Below, in pieces: positions 1-12,215 of a DNA stretch of 64,000 nucleotides. The stretch is from Desarmillaria ectypa. Lineage: Eukaryota; Basidiomycota; Agaricomycetes; Agaricales; Physalacriaceae. Position 1 is the stretch's first letter; each line of letters begins with the position of its first letter. Under the pieces are notes generated by a model, which saw nothing but the letters and a program-made list of their open reading frames with translations, did not search any database and had not been told where the DNA came from. The stretch is taken from contig JAUDYN010000012.1 of the NCBI GenBank assembly GCA_030407005.1, positions 62,001 through 126,000 on the forward strand, written 5' to 3'. The position numbers were made by a program, and so were the translations under genes.

Positions 1-569
1 GGGGAAGATCGCAGAGCGGGAACTCAAGGATTGATGAGATGACTGAGAAGGTAGGTTTAGGACAGTGGTGATATTGTGGGGACCGAGTTCTCGGATACCT
101 AAATTGGTCAACCCAAACCAACTGCGGGATACAGGAATTGTAGACTAAATGTTTAGGGAGGTGGGATGGAAAGAAATGTTCTACACGTCACGATGCAGTA
201 TGTGCTGCGAGCAGTGAGTACGAGGGAGAGGATTGCTGCTGCTCTCCGCCTGTGTATATAGAAAAATGGGCAAGACAAGGACAAAGGCAAGTATCTAAAG
301 GGAGAATGCGATGGAAAAGACATGGCATGTCGATCGCGCATTGACCCTGAACAACCTGTCATTTGTTCAACAAAATCCTGGCCTGTTTGGCTTTAAATAT
401 ACTCTGACATCCGGAAATGAGAAGACAAGCATAGTTTGGTCAGGTGAATAACCTGAATCACGCCGCTATCGTACTTGCATTGTCAGAGAATCTGGCCTCT
501 CTTCTTCCATTGACGCTAAAAAAAAATGAAATCGTTTATTCTTTTATAATATAATGAGGCTGATTTCCT
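1..569. other. No recognisable feature
   Basis: I see no gene, RNA or clear repeat here. The short open frames show no recognisable motif and no splice pattern. Confidence 0.5.
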
Positions 570-900
570 ATTGAACTACTAATCACTGAACTCAATGTTT
601 GCGTACAATGAGGTTAGTCGGCGTGTTATAGGACGGATATTAATTGGCGACTGCCTGTTCGTCACTGGAGTTCATTTAGATCCCATATACTCGGCTTGTA
701 AACCAAACACGTTCTGTCAGGGAAATGGAACATATGGTGGGGTACCAGAACATCGCTTCGAAGATGGATTGTACAAGTCTTAGCACTGGAGCTAACAATC
801 GACATGGCGAAGCGAGACTTTCGTGAAGTCAGTGCCTCTAATAGGAAAAGATTAAACAATAGAAAAACGCAGCATCATAATTAGTGCAATGGTATGTTAC
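570..900 (-). repeat. Family E dispersed repeat, diverged copy
   Basis: The stretch around 700-760 (reading tctgtcagggaaatgg) resembles the reverse complement of the plus-strand repeat near 58,780 and 61,975 (cattttcctgacag context). The part around 790-820 shares the degenerate block seen near 1,430 and 4,410. The copy is old and its ends are not defined. Confidence 0.4.
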
Positions 901-1269
901 ACTCGTAGCACCAATAGGACCGTCTAAAAAGACTTTTTTTTTCCGCCGTTAATGAGATATGGGTGCCAACCACCACGACTGTCTTGTTTCGAACCTCAGC
1001 TCACAAATACAAAGGCATAACAGCGCGCTTACTGTAAAGGAATTCTGATTTTATTATTGTAAAAGGCCACGAGCAGGAATGATTTGTGGATTGAACCTGA
1101 CTGGAGACTCCTATAGTTTTCAATCTGTCTCTTGTCTAAAAAGAAACAAACTGCTACTTGTCTCCGTATTATAAAGCGTTAGTACACGGAATGAATCCGC
1201 GATCACTCCAACAGCCGACACTCACCGTTCATCAGTTTACAGTACTTCATTAGTATATCCAATGTTCAC

Positions 1270-1660
1270 ATCAAGTCCGCTTACTAGAGGAGGACCATTA
1301 AACGGTCCACCAAGAGGATGTGCGATAGACAACCTAGAGCGCAAACCTGTTCCGTAAGGAAATCGGAAAGCATGGCAGGAAGCCCTGCCTCACTTCGAAG
1401 GATGATTGTACCAACCTCAGATAGGTTAGCCAGCAATCGAGGAGGTGAAGCGAGGACCGGTGTCTCCAACAGACAAGAATAGGAAGACCATAATAGAAGA
1501 GCATGACGTCACGACCAGCTCTTACAAGTACGCAGTTATATGATACCCTCACTGTGTTTGTAGCAGAAATAGAACGGTGATTCATGATCATGAACTGAGA
1601 TCCCAAGGGTAGTAAACACTACCGTCGTCTTTACGGAACAGGTATGAGGAACAGCTGGGG
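1270..1660 (-). repeat. Family E dispersed repeat
   Basis: Read on the minus strand this copy matches the plus-strand repeat at 61,284-61,460. The block at about 1,530-1,597 (gcagttatatgata, cactgtgtttgtagcagaaa, catgatcatgaactg) is a near match to the reverse complement of 61,284-61,355. The block at about 1,425-1,455 (gttagccagcaatcgaggag) matches the reverse complement of about 61,435-61,460. It is the best-preserved member at this end of the window. No coding capacity is visible. Confidence 0.6.
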
Positions 1661-1699
1661 ACCTTCTTCTATCAATCCCTATGTGTAGGCGTGGATGGT

Positions 1700-2110
1700 G
1701 GTCAGGGTTTCGCCTGATACAGCTCTAAGCTGAGCGCAAGGCAGCAGAGTCTACTTATCATGCAGATTTCAATCATCGGCAACTGGCAAGGGGAGTATGA
1801 ATACGAAGATTCCAGAGGAATGAGAGGCAACTTTACTGTTACATGTCGATGTCCAGGATCAGACAACAGCGTCCCCTTGCCTTACCTTTAGTTTCATTTC
1901 TTGGAGAGAAAATACAAGGAAGAGATGGGGAGAATCTCGATCGAGAACACAAGACCTTGAAGGACCCTCCGTTTCGTCAGACTGGACTAGGAAAAACGTC
2001 AATGGCTGAGAGCGCCAACCACAGTACAACGATTATCTTACTATCTTAGTGGCAGAAACCGGACGGTAGTGTAGTCTTGCTACTAATCATGAATTGCTAG
2101 TATACAAAGG
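1700..2110 (-). repeat. Family E repeat, degenerate copy
   Basis: The segment around 2,050-2,100 (ggcagaaaccggacggtag, then atcatgaattg) parallels the better copy at 1,565-1,595. The rest is too diverged to delimit. Confidence 0.35.
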
Positions 2111-2881
2111 CAGACTAGGGATTTCACTCATCGTCAATGGGGGTTAATCAGATGTTTAAAACACAAACTCAATTCGTGTGATCATCAGGCTGGGAATGCG
2201 CTGATACAGTAGCATGCCCTGCGGCGTCGGGCGACATCAGTGCCTATCTACGACAGGCGAGGGAATGGCATAATGCAGTGTAGAGAAGGGCGCCTTAGGT
2301 GATACGGCGTTGATATCCCGATGGATTGCCTCACTGTTCTGAAAAGAAAAAACGAAATCAGAACATGGCAACACCATACGCCACCAGGTGAGAATAAGAT
2401 GCTGCGGAGGGAGTGTCAGCCGTATAGGGTAGGATAACAAAATTGGAATAGATAATACATACCGACCGGAAAATAAAAGGACGATAGGGCAAGCGTCCGG
2501 TATCGGAGCGCCACGCAAGAAGAATTGTCTGCGGTGCCTTGATTAATACCGAAGAAATTCGTAGGGATCCACACCGGACCCGTATTTACGGAATGAAGGG
2601 ACAGTTGATACCGGGTATCGTAACCGTTCCGTATAGGTTTCAGGATCCAGAAAAAATACGGGTCCAGTACGAGCTCGGTCAATATAGGTACTTTAGCCTA
2701 GAATTTGTTGTGATCTGAAGGGTACTGACCTTACTGTTTAACTAGGATGACTTTGGTGCTAAAAAATCTTGGAGTCGCTCGGCACCGCCAAAAATACGGT
2801 TGACGGGTACGGATACGACTCGTACCGTCGACGGTTCAGCGCATCCCGTGATGGCACGGGGCAACCCTTACATTTGTCGGT

Positions 2882-2901
2882 CGTATCCGTGCACGGATAC
2901 G
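2882..2901. other. Perfect 20-bp palindrome
   Basis: CGTATCCGTGCACGGATACG reads identically on both strands. Related ggatacg/cgtatcc words recur just upstream at 2,805-2,840 (gtacggatacgactcgtac). It could be a binding site, a remnant of abutted inverted termini, or chance; nothing coding adjoins it. Confidence 0.6.
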
Positions 2902-3365
2902 GGTGGATCCTTAGAAATTCGATAGACTAAGGTAGGTATCGAAGCCACGGAGATAATCGAATGGGATGGCAAACGCTGATGCCAGGACATCAGGAAAAGA
3001 TCTCTGCGCCACCAACGGATAACCGTACTATCCGCATTGAGAAGGCCTGTCAACAGTTGAAGTTATTACCAGCCCTAAATGACATTTCACAAACCGCCAG
3101 GAGAAAGCCAAGGAATTCGACAACAATTGCAGCCATTTTGCGAAAGAATCCATCCGAATATACGAAATTTATGGTTAAAAATACGCTATTTAAAGTCTAG
3201 ATTACCTCCCAGACTTGTACCGGAGCCTTTAGCAACATGTAACTATCTAGTACACTAATTCACGGTGGCGTACAGTTTCATACGGTCAAATCCTAAAAAT
3301 CAAGGAACCTCCAGATCTCCCTATGTTTTCATGATTCACTTGACCTGAGCTTGGGGCTGGTTCAA

Positions 3366-3386
3366 AATAATAATAATAATAATAAT
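3366..3386 (+). repeat. (AAT)7 microsatellite
   Basis: Seven uninterrupted AAT units. Confidence 0.9.
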
Positions 3387-4179
3387 TCCATACTGGCCGC
3401 AGAACCAAGAAAATCTTGTCATGCTCGCGAATCCCGGCACGAAAAAAAAAACATATCGCATGTCTTCATTGCCAACATACTGATAAGGTTGGTGAGAGCA
3501 GATTTTGCCGACCTTCTGAGTGCTGTTACTCATCAAATATGCTACCTGCCGAGAGGAACAACGTGTACTAAACGAGTCTAGGAAATTCACGACAAAAGTG
3601 CTAATCACCATGATAAGACACAGACTGCTCTAATATTTATGGGTATAAGTACACAAAAAGATGCTAAGTTACGACGATATTGTCAGAAGACGGACTCGAA
3701 CTGCCACTTACAAAATCTCTCGGAGTTTACACCTAATCCAAGAAGTCGACGCATACCAGGAAATTATATAATAAACGCCATCGGTGTTTATTGTAGATAC
3801 CGCGAAATATCCAATTTTTGACTTATCCACCTGCAGCCAGTTTATAACTCAAAACCAATCCCCTCGGACAAGACAGAAGGTGACCTATTGCGTGCAAGAC
3901 TTCAAAAGAAAAATTAGGGAAAGCGTGGAATGTGACTGCCAGAGAGACGGATTCGGACCTTCCTGTTTGTATGAGTCTGTCATCTTATGCAAAACGATCC
4001 TCCCGTCATATTCACCATACGAGACTAACTATGATAGATTAGAAAGCCTAAAATTCATTGAAACTGCTACTGTGGATATATGCACCAGAGGTAGATATAG
4101 GAAGGGGGTCTGTTAATGCCAAAAAGAGAGTTCTACTGCATGGTAACCGAGTTTAATCGAACAGCGATCAGCTCAAGGC

Positions 4180-4640
4180 TGTCTCTTTGTTGACCAAAAG
4201 ATCGATTTCCCATTCATCTACAGTAGCTGCTCAGTCTGATGAATATCTGAGTATAATCTACTTACCTGAGGATGACAAATCTCAATGGAGGGTTAATAAA
4301 TACAGTTCCCCCTGGAAAGTAAACCTTCTCTCCAAGGAAAATAAGATTTATGGCTGTGGGAACTACAGGCTCAACTTTAAAGAAGATGGCCCAGATCTTA
4401 GGATGAGGAGCTAGCAATCGAGATGGTGAACCAAGACCCTCCCTTTCCAGGGAAAACTTCACTAGAAAAGAATAGCATAGATCATACGATGATCTCTTTC
4501 CATGGAGGAGTCCTATTCATTTCTCACTGCGTTAATAGCAGAATTAACACAACCTGTCAATATCATGAACTGTAAGTGTAAAATGGTAGAATAGGATCTG
4601 TTTTGATCACTGTTAGTAACATCCCAACGTCGCACAAGAG
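4180..4640 (-). repeat. Family E repeat
   Basis: Shares with the copy at 1,270-1,660 the block gagctagcaatcgagatggtgaa (around 4,408-4,431, with differences) and, further on, the tatcatgaactg block near 4,562. The orientation is the same as the other left-end copies. Confidence 0.45.
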
Positions 4641-6960
4641 GAACGAAAACAACAGCTTTTCCTCGAGGCTTCTATCAGCGACATGTCCCTTATCGGTGGA
4701 AGTATAACCTCATACCGTTCTCCGAACTTTGTTAGAGCAGTATGGAGGAGGGCATAATGGGCTGCTTGCCTTTCCGCGCTGAGAGAACACGCGAGGATAC
4801 GCATAACGAGACTAAACAGATATCAAGAAATGATGTAGCTAAGAGTCCTTACAGAAATCGTATCCCTTACAGGATACAGTGAGAAGTGAGAATGCACAAG
4901 GCTGGGTCTGAAATAACTTTAGCTTCGAGGGATGGAAAAATGAGGGTAGAGCCTTACTTTAGTGAATAACCTTTACCCAGGAAACAAAATAAATGTCTCG
5001 TCTATGCTAATATAAGGCCTATGAGATGCAAAACGGAAGGACGAGACTGCAAGCGACCGACATGGCCTGGTAACAGAGTCCGGTTCTCAGGAGGCTAACG
5101 ATGTGCTGAACTGGCCGACTATTGGATGAAGGTCAAATGATGGCGTTGATGTCAAGCTTTGTGTAGTAAACACGGTATTGCTGAGATGCCTGGATGAAGA
5201 AAGAAGTTGTTTACGGTACATGGGCACTGGTGAGATCACCAAAATATGAAGAGAAGGGTCCAGTTACATACTCCGGAATAAGATCGGCTGTTGCGATCAT
5301 GAACAGGAGCGAACATTACGATCATCAAAGGGCATATATTTGAGAATGAGGAAGTTACCGTCGGCCGGGGACCCGTCCCTCCAATAATGGAACAGACGTT
5401 TATTAAAGCACTTTAGCTGAGAGAAAAGAGGATGCTTACCATGTAACGTCACCGTTCCTTGGAATATCGGGAACTGACAAGAGGAACAAGAGCTGACCTA
5501 AGTAGGGAGCTGTCAAAAGAGGCGAAGGCGGCTCCATCTTGGCCTACGGATGTTCAAACGCTCGAGCGTTCAATATTGAGAAACGTTGAAAATTAGCGTC
5601 CTAGCCTCCGCTCGAGGTTTTCTGGAGCAGGATGACCCTCACAGGTGGATGAATGATAGCACGCGTCACCTTGCAACCTTGTCAGAGTTGAACACGGACA
5701 TAATTTAGCTTAACGAACGGATGAGTTCTTTACCTTGACAGATATTGATACGATCAGAAAGGGAACAGCGGGGAGCTAGCGGGCAATACGCTTTGCCAAG
5801 TTAGAAAAAAAAGCCCGAAAGTATGTCATAGAATCGAGAGAATTGGTCCCCCTTATTGCACATCTAACAATAAGCGAGAATGAGAGAGATTCCGAGGGAA
5901 TATTCGTTGCGTGGGATGAAAATTTGGTATTAGAGCTTCACCTAAAAGAATATGCGCTTATTGGTGGGGAGACGCCAAGAAGAAGTACAAGGCGGCTAGT
6001 CCTGGTTCATATAACTGGGACGCGCTGAACTGGACGGGCGTCGGGGCGAGATTAGATAGGAGGAATGACGATATGACAATGTTGATAGGGTAACTTCAGC
6101 GACAAGCGAAACCAATAGATAGGCACCAACTTACCTGCACGTCATCTAGTTATCGCTCTCTAGTTCCCATCCATATCTCTGGATCGAAATTCAGCTTGCC
6201 TCTTCCGTGGGCATTAGAACGGCATACTGCTATGCAGGTGCTTGAGAGATGTAATGAAAACTGTCATTAAAAGGTCTGAATCCGAACACGTGGGATTGAC
6301 CATTGCAATATTAAACGTTGAATGTTAACGTGACGTTGACGTTGATAAGGAAGGAAGAGAGCTCCCGCCCCAAAATTTGAAATTACAAGGTCGGCAATCA
6401 ACACTTACTGACAAGCCCTAAACGAATTCAGCTTGCATGATAGCACTACATCCAAGAAAGCTTATATGTTTCTACGCACTGTGAAATGATGAATTATTCA
6501 AAGCTTCGAGAAGTATAAATACAGAACTTCTCATGCAAGACTTGCTAGAAAAAATATGTGCATCATACCTCAAGCAGTACCATCGTTCGGACTCGAACCG
6601 AAGCCTTAGATCCAATCGATACAACTGATCTACGACGGCGAATTAATTACGGCATGGCGCCCCCCTCCTTATTTACATTTCAACTACGTGCTATATGGAG
6701 TCGGATCTGTCACTTTACGGAAGGAATCAGTATCTCGCAACCTTTATAGGCAATACCCTCTAAAAATAAAACTGAGGAAAAGTCGGTCCCGATAGCGATT
6801 ATGAGCTGACCCATGGAATCGAACCACGGGCAACATGTCCCATTATGATCTTGATCTACTTCGGTGTGAGAGGTCAGAGAGGAGGACGAAGAATAGCGCA
6901 TGCATTATGAAGAGGAGAGTGTGGGTTTCTTCATTATCTGTCCGATTTTTGAAGTGAACG
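4641..6960. other. No recognisable gene
   Basis: Only short open frames. A minus-strand B-box-like motif (ggactcgaacc) lies near 6,588 and another near 6,810, suggesting decayed family S or related repeats. I cannot set their ends. Confidence 0.35.
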
Positions 6961-7395
6961 CATGCTCAAAAAAAGATGTAATCTGCTTCTGCAATAGATA
7001 CAAGGGACTCGAACCACTGTGCTTCGTTCGAATCTTGCATACGTACAACGAGAAAACAGAGTGCTATGATTCCCATTGATATACTGCCCTTACTTTCACT
7101 CAAATCTCGGATACATGTTTTGAATCAGACAGCGCTAGACTTCCATTTATCTCACACATGACCAAGTATCTCTTGCACTTTAAACTGAGCATAATAAGAA
7201 TCATGCAGCGCTCTAGACCAGTGAGAAAGCACAAACTTGATTCACATGCACTGCCATTCCTGTTCGCCTTTGAGTATACTCATACTTGTTAACAAAAAAT
7301 CGATGGAATACCGCTATCGTAATTGAAACACTCTCCTCCTTCGTCGATGACAAAAATATGGCATCATCCATCAACGCCTGCCATGGGGAATCTGT
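6960..7395 (+). repeat. Family S (subfamily 2) repeat, left half
   Basis: Parallels 14,880-15,257 over its whole length. Shared landmarks are the B-box-like gttcgaatcttgcat near 7,027, ctcaaatctcggatac near 7,100, cagcgctagacttcc near 7,132, gagaaagcacaaacttgat near 7,223, and atcgatggaataccgctatcg near 7,300. It stops at about 7,395, where the 15.2-kb copy runs on without a break; the continuation resumes near 8,660. Confidence 0.6.
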
Positions 7396-7399
7396 TGAT

Positions 7400-8659
7400 A
7401 ATAAGCGTAGTATAGACGATGTACGAGCTAAGTACAACTCGAATATAGTCTATGCTATGAAGGATAGCGAAGAGAGTTGTAAGTTCAATTACCTACGAGG
7501 GAACCCGGGTAGGTTTAGCAAGCGCTAGATGTAGCTAGAAATGTCCAACAAGCGCTAGGCGTAGTCGAACTTAATCACTCAAGGCTCACACGAAGTAGTG
7601 GAGTTTAACAAGTAGATTTCGATATCCTTCCAGGCAGTTTCGTACAGTATAAGTACTATGGCATTATTCTAGAACTTACTAGAGGAAATTTAGAGAAGAA
7701 ATGTCGAGAAATTTTCTACGCTACGTCGAAATGAAAAGAAGGGTAAGGAAAGTGAAGGCTAAATATAGAAACCGGTAAATATCCATAACAGAATGCCACT
7801 GCGATCATCGCAGCAAATGTTCTTTCGAGTACAATATCAGATGAGGTGGATACCCATTGATCTACGACCGCTGGTCCGTGTACTGAACTCTCGCATGTGG
7901 TAGATATTGTCAGCTTACCAGAGGTCGGCTGGAGGGACTCTGTAGGGTACAGATACACTCCTGCATGAATAACTTTAAAAACTACGGTAAAGTATTGTAC
8001 TAAGCACATCCTTATCAAAAAAGAGGTTTTCACTTGTCACAACCAGGATTTGACGACCGAGAAGCTAAACATTAATGGGTAAGAAAACCGATGCCACGAC
8101 ACCATGGTTTCTGACTACGGAAGTAGGGTCGCAGTGTACCATTGATGAACTATTAGTATACAATAGAAGAAAAGAGATGTCCTCTTTTACTCTCAAGGAG
8201 CAATTAGTCAGATCTGAAAAATACACAAGGGGAAGGATGTCCTTACCAAATAGGTACAAGAAAAACGATTTCAGACATTTCAGTATTCTTGTCTTTCATC
8301 ATAAAAGAAGAGTGAGTGTTAATCCTCATGTATATGAGCATAAGAACGGAGGAATGGAGGCACAGAGAGGTATGCTTAGTACTTACCGTGGAGTGTTATC
8401 TTTCCTTTGACTTTCGCACGATGCCAAACGAAACGAAGGTATACCTCACAGGATTTGGTTTCTGGATCGGTACTCTTAGCCACCACTCCACAGAGTCGAA
8501 CCGCATTCATCCTAGTAGAAGCTATGAATTGTCCACTATTTGACGGGGCCAATCTTCCATTGATCTACGGTAGCATTCGTGAATTGACGGCTTCTACAGT
8601 CGAAGATCGACAGTTCTGCTAGTCAACATCTGTCTGAACATAGCCAGTAGGCGGAGCTT
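7400..8659. other. Insertion inside a family S repeat
   Basis: About 1.27 kb lies between two halves of a family S copy that are contiguous at about 15,257. It contains AAGCGCTAG-type motifs of LTR family D near 7,518 and 7,549, and around 7,800-7,890 a block like the end of the segment at 52,770-52,856. The open frame at 8,075-8,410 (111 codons) has no recognised motif. Confidence 0.4.
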
Positions 8660-8840
8660 TATCCCCTAGAAAGCGAGACGGTTCCGTAAGAAAAACGAAG
8701 TGCATAGAGCCTCCTTCTCGAGCATTCGATATGAGGACTTGGATATATTAAGAAAGTGATGCATACACGGATACGAGTAGAGCGTTCCTTACTATCACAC
8801 ATGAGATCAACGAGAAATGGTACTGGTCCCATACTCTAGC
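8660..8840 (+). repeat. Family S (subfamily 2) repeat, right half
   Basis: Closely matches 15,275-15,420. Shared landmarks are gacggttccgtaag, tagagcctcct, cgagcattcgatatgagga, ggatacgagtagag and atgagatcaacgag. It continues the half that ends at 7,395. Confidence 0.6.
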
Positions 8841-8913
8841 ACCAACTTCGTCAGTTATATAAAAAGGAGAACAGATAAGAGAAAATCATTCACTGGGAGT
8901 AAACCGCACAAGG

Positions 8914-9495
8914 TGTTAGGAATCTGCCGAAATCAGGATATGAGAGTGAGGGGTGACAAGTGATGATCGAAGCGAGGTAGGATATGTTATAAAGATGTAT
9001 GTCGTTAGGGAATAGAATGGATTCCGGCAAGGGTTCGTGAGGAGACCTGAGAGGTCCGGTTTGCGAGGTAAAGGGGTCAGTAAGTGCGAAGCAATTACTG
9101 TAGGAAGCAGCCGGTGAGCACAGAGCTATTATGGGCTGTAGATGAAGACAAGCGCTAGGCGTAGTGTTCGGATTGGTGTCGGAAAGCGCTTGGCGTATCC
9201 AACGAGTTGTTCAGCAAGCGCTAGGCGTAACCGATCAGATGCTTAGTTCACACAATGAAGTGGACTTGAAGATGAGTAGATTGATTCTTCTTCTACAAGG
9301 TTACAGACGGTATTTATATACTAAAAGGCTCGAGTCATGAATATTCTACAATGTTCTATTATATTCTAGTATGAGCAAGAAGAATAGAGAAAGTAAAAGA
9401 AAATTATGTGTGAGTCACTGCTAGGACCGAGAAGGCCGAGTGTAGGCATGCGTTGACTCATGCACCGAGTTTACAGATACACAAGATCCATGACA
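8914..9495 (+). mobile_element. Solo LTR, family D, with target duplication CAAGG
   Basis: This 582-bp element starts TGTTAGGAATCTGCCG and ends ATCCATGACA, the TG...CA pattern of an LTR, and is flanked on both sides by CAAGG (8,909-8,913 and 9,496-9,500). It carries a TATA-like TATTTATATACTA box near 9,312. Three copies of an AAGCGCTAGGCGTA-like motif lie near 9,151, 9,184 and 9,212. No internal retroelement sequence adjoins it, so it is a solo LTR left by recombination between the two LTRs of a full element. The parent superfamily cannot be told from the LTR alone. Confidence 0.88.
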
Positions 9496-10900
9496 CAAGG
9501 AGAACATGCACCACAATCAAAAGTCGCACCTGAAATCGGCAACGTCATCCTCAGCTGAGAACCTGACCCTCCTATGAACGGGTAGAGCCTTATTACAGCT
9601 GATAATCATGAGAAAGGTAGGAGAATGCTTTTCATAGAGCGTCGTCATTCCTTTACTTTATTTATCCTGGACGCGATAATAGGTATCATGAATACGAAGC
9701 TGCCAAAGACAAAGGCGACGGAACCATGATCTCCTGATATTCAAGCAGCAGAGCTTCGGCTCGAGATTTTCAACAAAGGTGAGCATAAGAGTGCTAAGAC
9801 GGAAGAGTGCGCCTACCACTTTGGAACGTTATCTTATATTTTATCTACGTGCGAAGCCTTGGGAAAGAACGAAACCACATTCTGATTTGAGATAGTATCG
9901 ACATGACTAGACACGTGAACGGGATAGGTCTGAAAGTGGGTGTAGTAGGAAATTGGTGCTAGGGCTTCGCACAAGGAAGAGTCTATATCTGAAAGAGGAA
10001 ATGTGACGTGAAGTGAGATAGAAATTGCACGAGGGTGGGGGCAAACATCATACTTCGTAGTGAAATAGTGATGTGGCAAGATGACGCCGATTTGCATAAC
10101 TGGGAAGCTGACGAAGCGCCGGCGTAATGGTAAGAAAATGCACCGAATGCTAGATGTTCGCATCTCGGCCGCATTAATAAGAAAGACCAATCGATAGACA
10201 ACCGCTCACCAGTGCGGCACCTAAACAAAGCACTCCACTTCCCAACGTCCTCATGCAGATAATCAGTATCGCAGCTTCCACTTAAACTTTTCCGAAGCGA
10301 GATAATCAGACGCATATGCATAATAGCCTTAGGGCGCGAGTAATTAGCACGAGAGCACAACGAAAAGAAAACGACACTAGCTGAAGAAACGGCCAGAAAG
10401 AACATAGAATGATGATATACCGAGATCTGGACCGTCTTTCTGTTCTTGAAAGAGAACATGAAATAAGATCCGCATCACGATAGCAACAGCAGGGAGAACC
10501 TGGCTAAATGTCAGTTTTGTAAGAAGCAACCTGAACGAAGTGCAAGGAAATGAATACATGACCGACAGAGCCTGAGAAGCTCGAGGCGGCGAGTGTCGGT
10601 CACGACGAGACTAAAGATACACTGGCGTGGGAGGGGCATCTGGGCGTGACTATTCATGGACTGCCAATCAAAGTCCTCTGGGTAGGGAGACATTATGCAA
10701 AGAGCTGCACAAACATGGTAAGCCATTTCTTGCTATACTACAGCATAGTATTCCTCACCTCAGCACCTATGAATATGTCAAAAATAAAGTGCAGGTCCTC
10801 AAGTCAAACATATAAACTTGTGAATCAATCGTATCCCATACAGCAATGTAGTTCGAATATGGTTAATAGACGTCATGGGAACCTTTAAATAACTGGTCCA
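9496..10900. repeat. Diverged repeat block P, first copy; no gene
   Basis: The part at about 9,845-10,110 is paralogous, in the same orientation, to 11,975-12,215. Shared landmarks are gagatagta, gggcttc, and the gacgcc/ccgatt stretch ending tgactaggag or taactgggaag. A second block at 10,510-10,660 resembles 16,565-16,690 (aagcaacctg, gcatctgggcgtga). Minus-strand open frames up to 158 codons overlap it but are not conserved as protein between the copies. Confidence 0.4.
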
Positions 10901-10929
10901 TCGTCTCCAACCAAGAATAAGCTTTCTCA

Positions 10930-11690
10930 TTATACTTTTGCATCAACGCATGCTGTTTATTCCAATAACTAGCGTAAAGGATCCCCATTTAGCTTCTTTT
11001 CTTCCTCTCCTATTCTTGGTAATTCTTCCTTTCATAGATGGAAGAGTACGCCTTCGATGTATGAATGGCATAACACCCTGTATAGTAGTGTTCGACATTC
11101 TTCTTTCTTGTGTTCATCTCTTTTAATGCAATATAACGGTGTCACATTGTCAATATTGTTCTAGTGCTCACAAAATACTTCAATTGACATCGTGAATCGT
11201 TTTCCTACGTATTCAACTTCTGACCCGGCAAATTTCTTTGCCAGCATGTTGTGAAATATCGGAGCGAGGTAGATCTTTACGGTCGAAACTACACAATGAG
11301 GAACCTTTTAGTACATATTCACACCTCTCCCGGGTTCCAAAACCCAAGGGTATGTGTTCTGTGCAAGGGTAGCAGATAGTACAAAAGAGATATATTTCAG
11401 ACGTTATTTGGCGCCTGTTAATGTAGCAGCAGCAACCGCGTTGCCACTCGAGAATTACGACACTTTTTGCTGATTGGAGAGGTCGAGGGAGGGTTCGAAC
11501 CTTGCACAAGTAGGGGGAGTGCTCATCGAACGAACCGCATAGAGAGCGCTCTGACTTTCGTTTATCTCGTACTTGGTTAAATCTATGATGCACGTTGACC
11601 AAGCATAAGGAAAAGCTTGCAGAGAAAATGGATTGATCCACGACGCTGCTCCTTACTACGTAGGTATGTCTGCCTTTTAAATACGCCAGC
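10930..11690 (+). repeat. Family S repeat (pol III-like boxes)
   Basis: Contains a degenerate A-box-like gttaatgtagcagcagc near 11,416 and a B-box-like gggttcgaacc near 11,493. The family tail follows: gcatagagagcgct, tttatctcgta, tggttaaatct and gcacgttgacc. Upstream, 10,990-11,220 matches 13,800-14,000 (caatataacggtgtcac, acttcaattgacatcgtgaa). This is the longest family S arrangement here, about 750 bp, so the element is larger than a minimal SINE. Confidence 0.6.
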
Positions 11691-11699
11691 TTCTCAATA

Positions 11700-11970
11700 T
11701 TGTCAGAATGGGATGAAAAATTCTCTTTCTCATTCTAGTTTTGCATCGATTGTGTAATGTTCATCACATCCTCCACATCTCATGAGTGCCCAATTTTCTT
11801 CTGTTCAACGTTGTTTCTTTGGCTCGTTTTATCTCTCGTGGCCAATATCTTTGATAATATACAACAAAGCGGTAGTGTAATGATACACGACCTGGACACG
11901 ACACGATCTCTTCTATTCTGAGCAACATTTCAGCCTTGTCTATCAAATCTGATTCTCGTCATAAACCTTG
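11700..11970. other. No recognisable feature
   Basis: Probably family S 3' flank: aattctctttctcattc and ttttgcatc recur near 14,480-14,510. No gene is seen. Confidence 0.35.
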
Positions 11971-11974
11971 CCAA

Positions 11975-12215
11975 CGCGCGAAGCCAAAAGAGACGATATA
12001 CCCGGCTTGGAGATAGTACTAACATGAGCAGAGTCAAGAATGCGCATGGTCTTAAAGTGGCTGTGTGGGGAAGTGCCGGTAGGGCTTCACGCCAGCGAAG
12101 AGCTTGTAGCGAATGCGACGTTAGGTGGAGCGGAAGTGACGTCAAATACCATCCTTGGTACTGAAACGGTGAAGTAGTAAGACAACCCCGATTCGCGTGA
12201 CTAGGAGATTGAAGG
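11975..12215 (+). repeat. Diverged repeat block P, second copy
   Basis: Parallels 9,845-10,110. A 179-codon minus-strand open frame spans it, but its protein is not conserved with the first copy, so I treat the frame as incidental. Confidence 0.4.

Larger units (their letters stand above)
2111..4179. other. No recognisable gene; palindrome and microsatellite inside
   Basis: Several short open frames occur, the longest about 110 codons at 3,784-4,116, but none shows a known motif or a splice pattern. The stretch holds the palindrome at 2,882, the AAT microsatellite at 3,366, and a minus-strand T-arm-like motif near 3,693. Confidence 0.4.

Noticed and set aside
9983..10459. 158-codon minus-strand open frame
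   Set aside because: Same reasoning; it overlaps two other frames and a diverged repeat.
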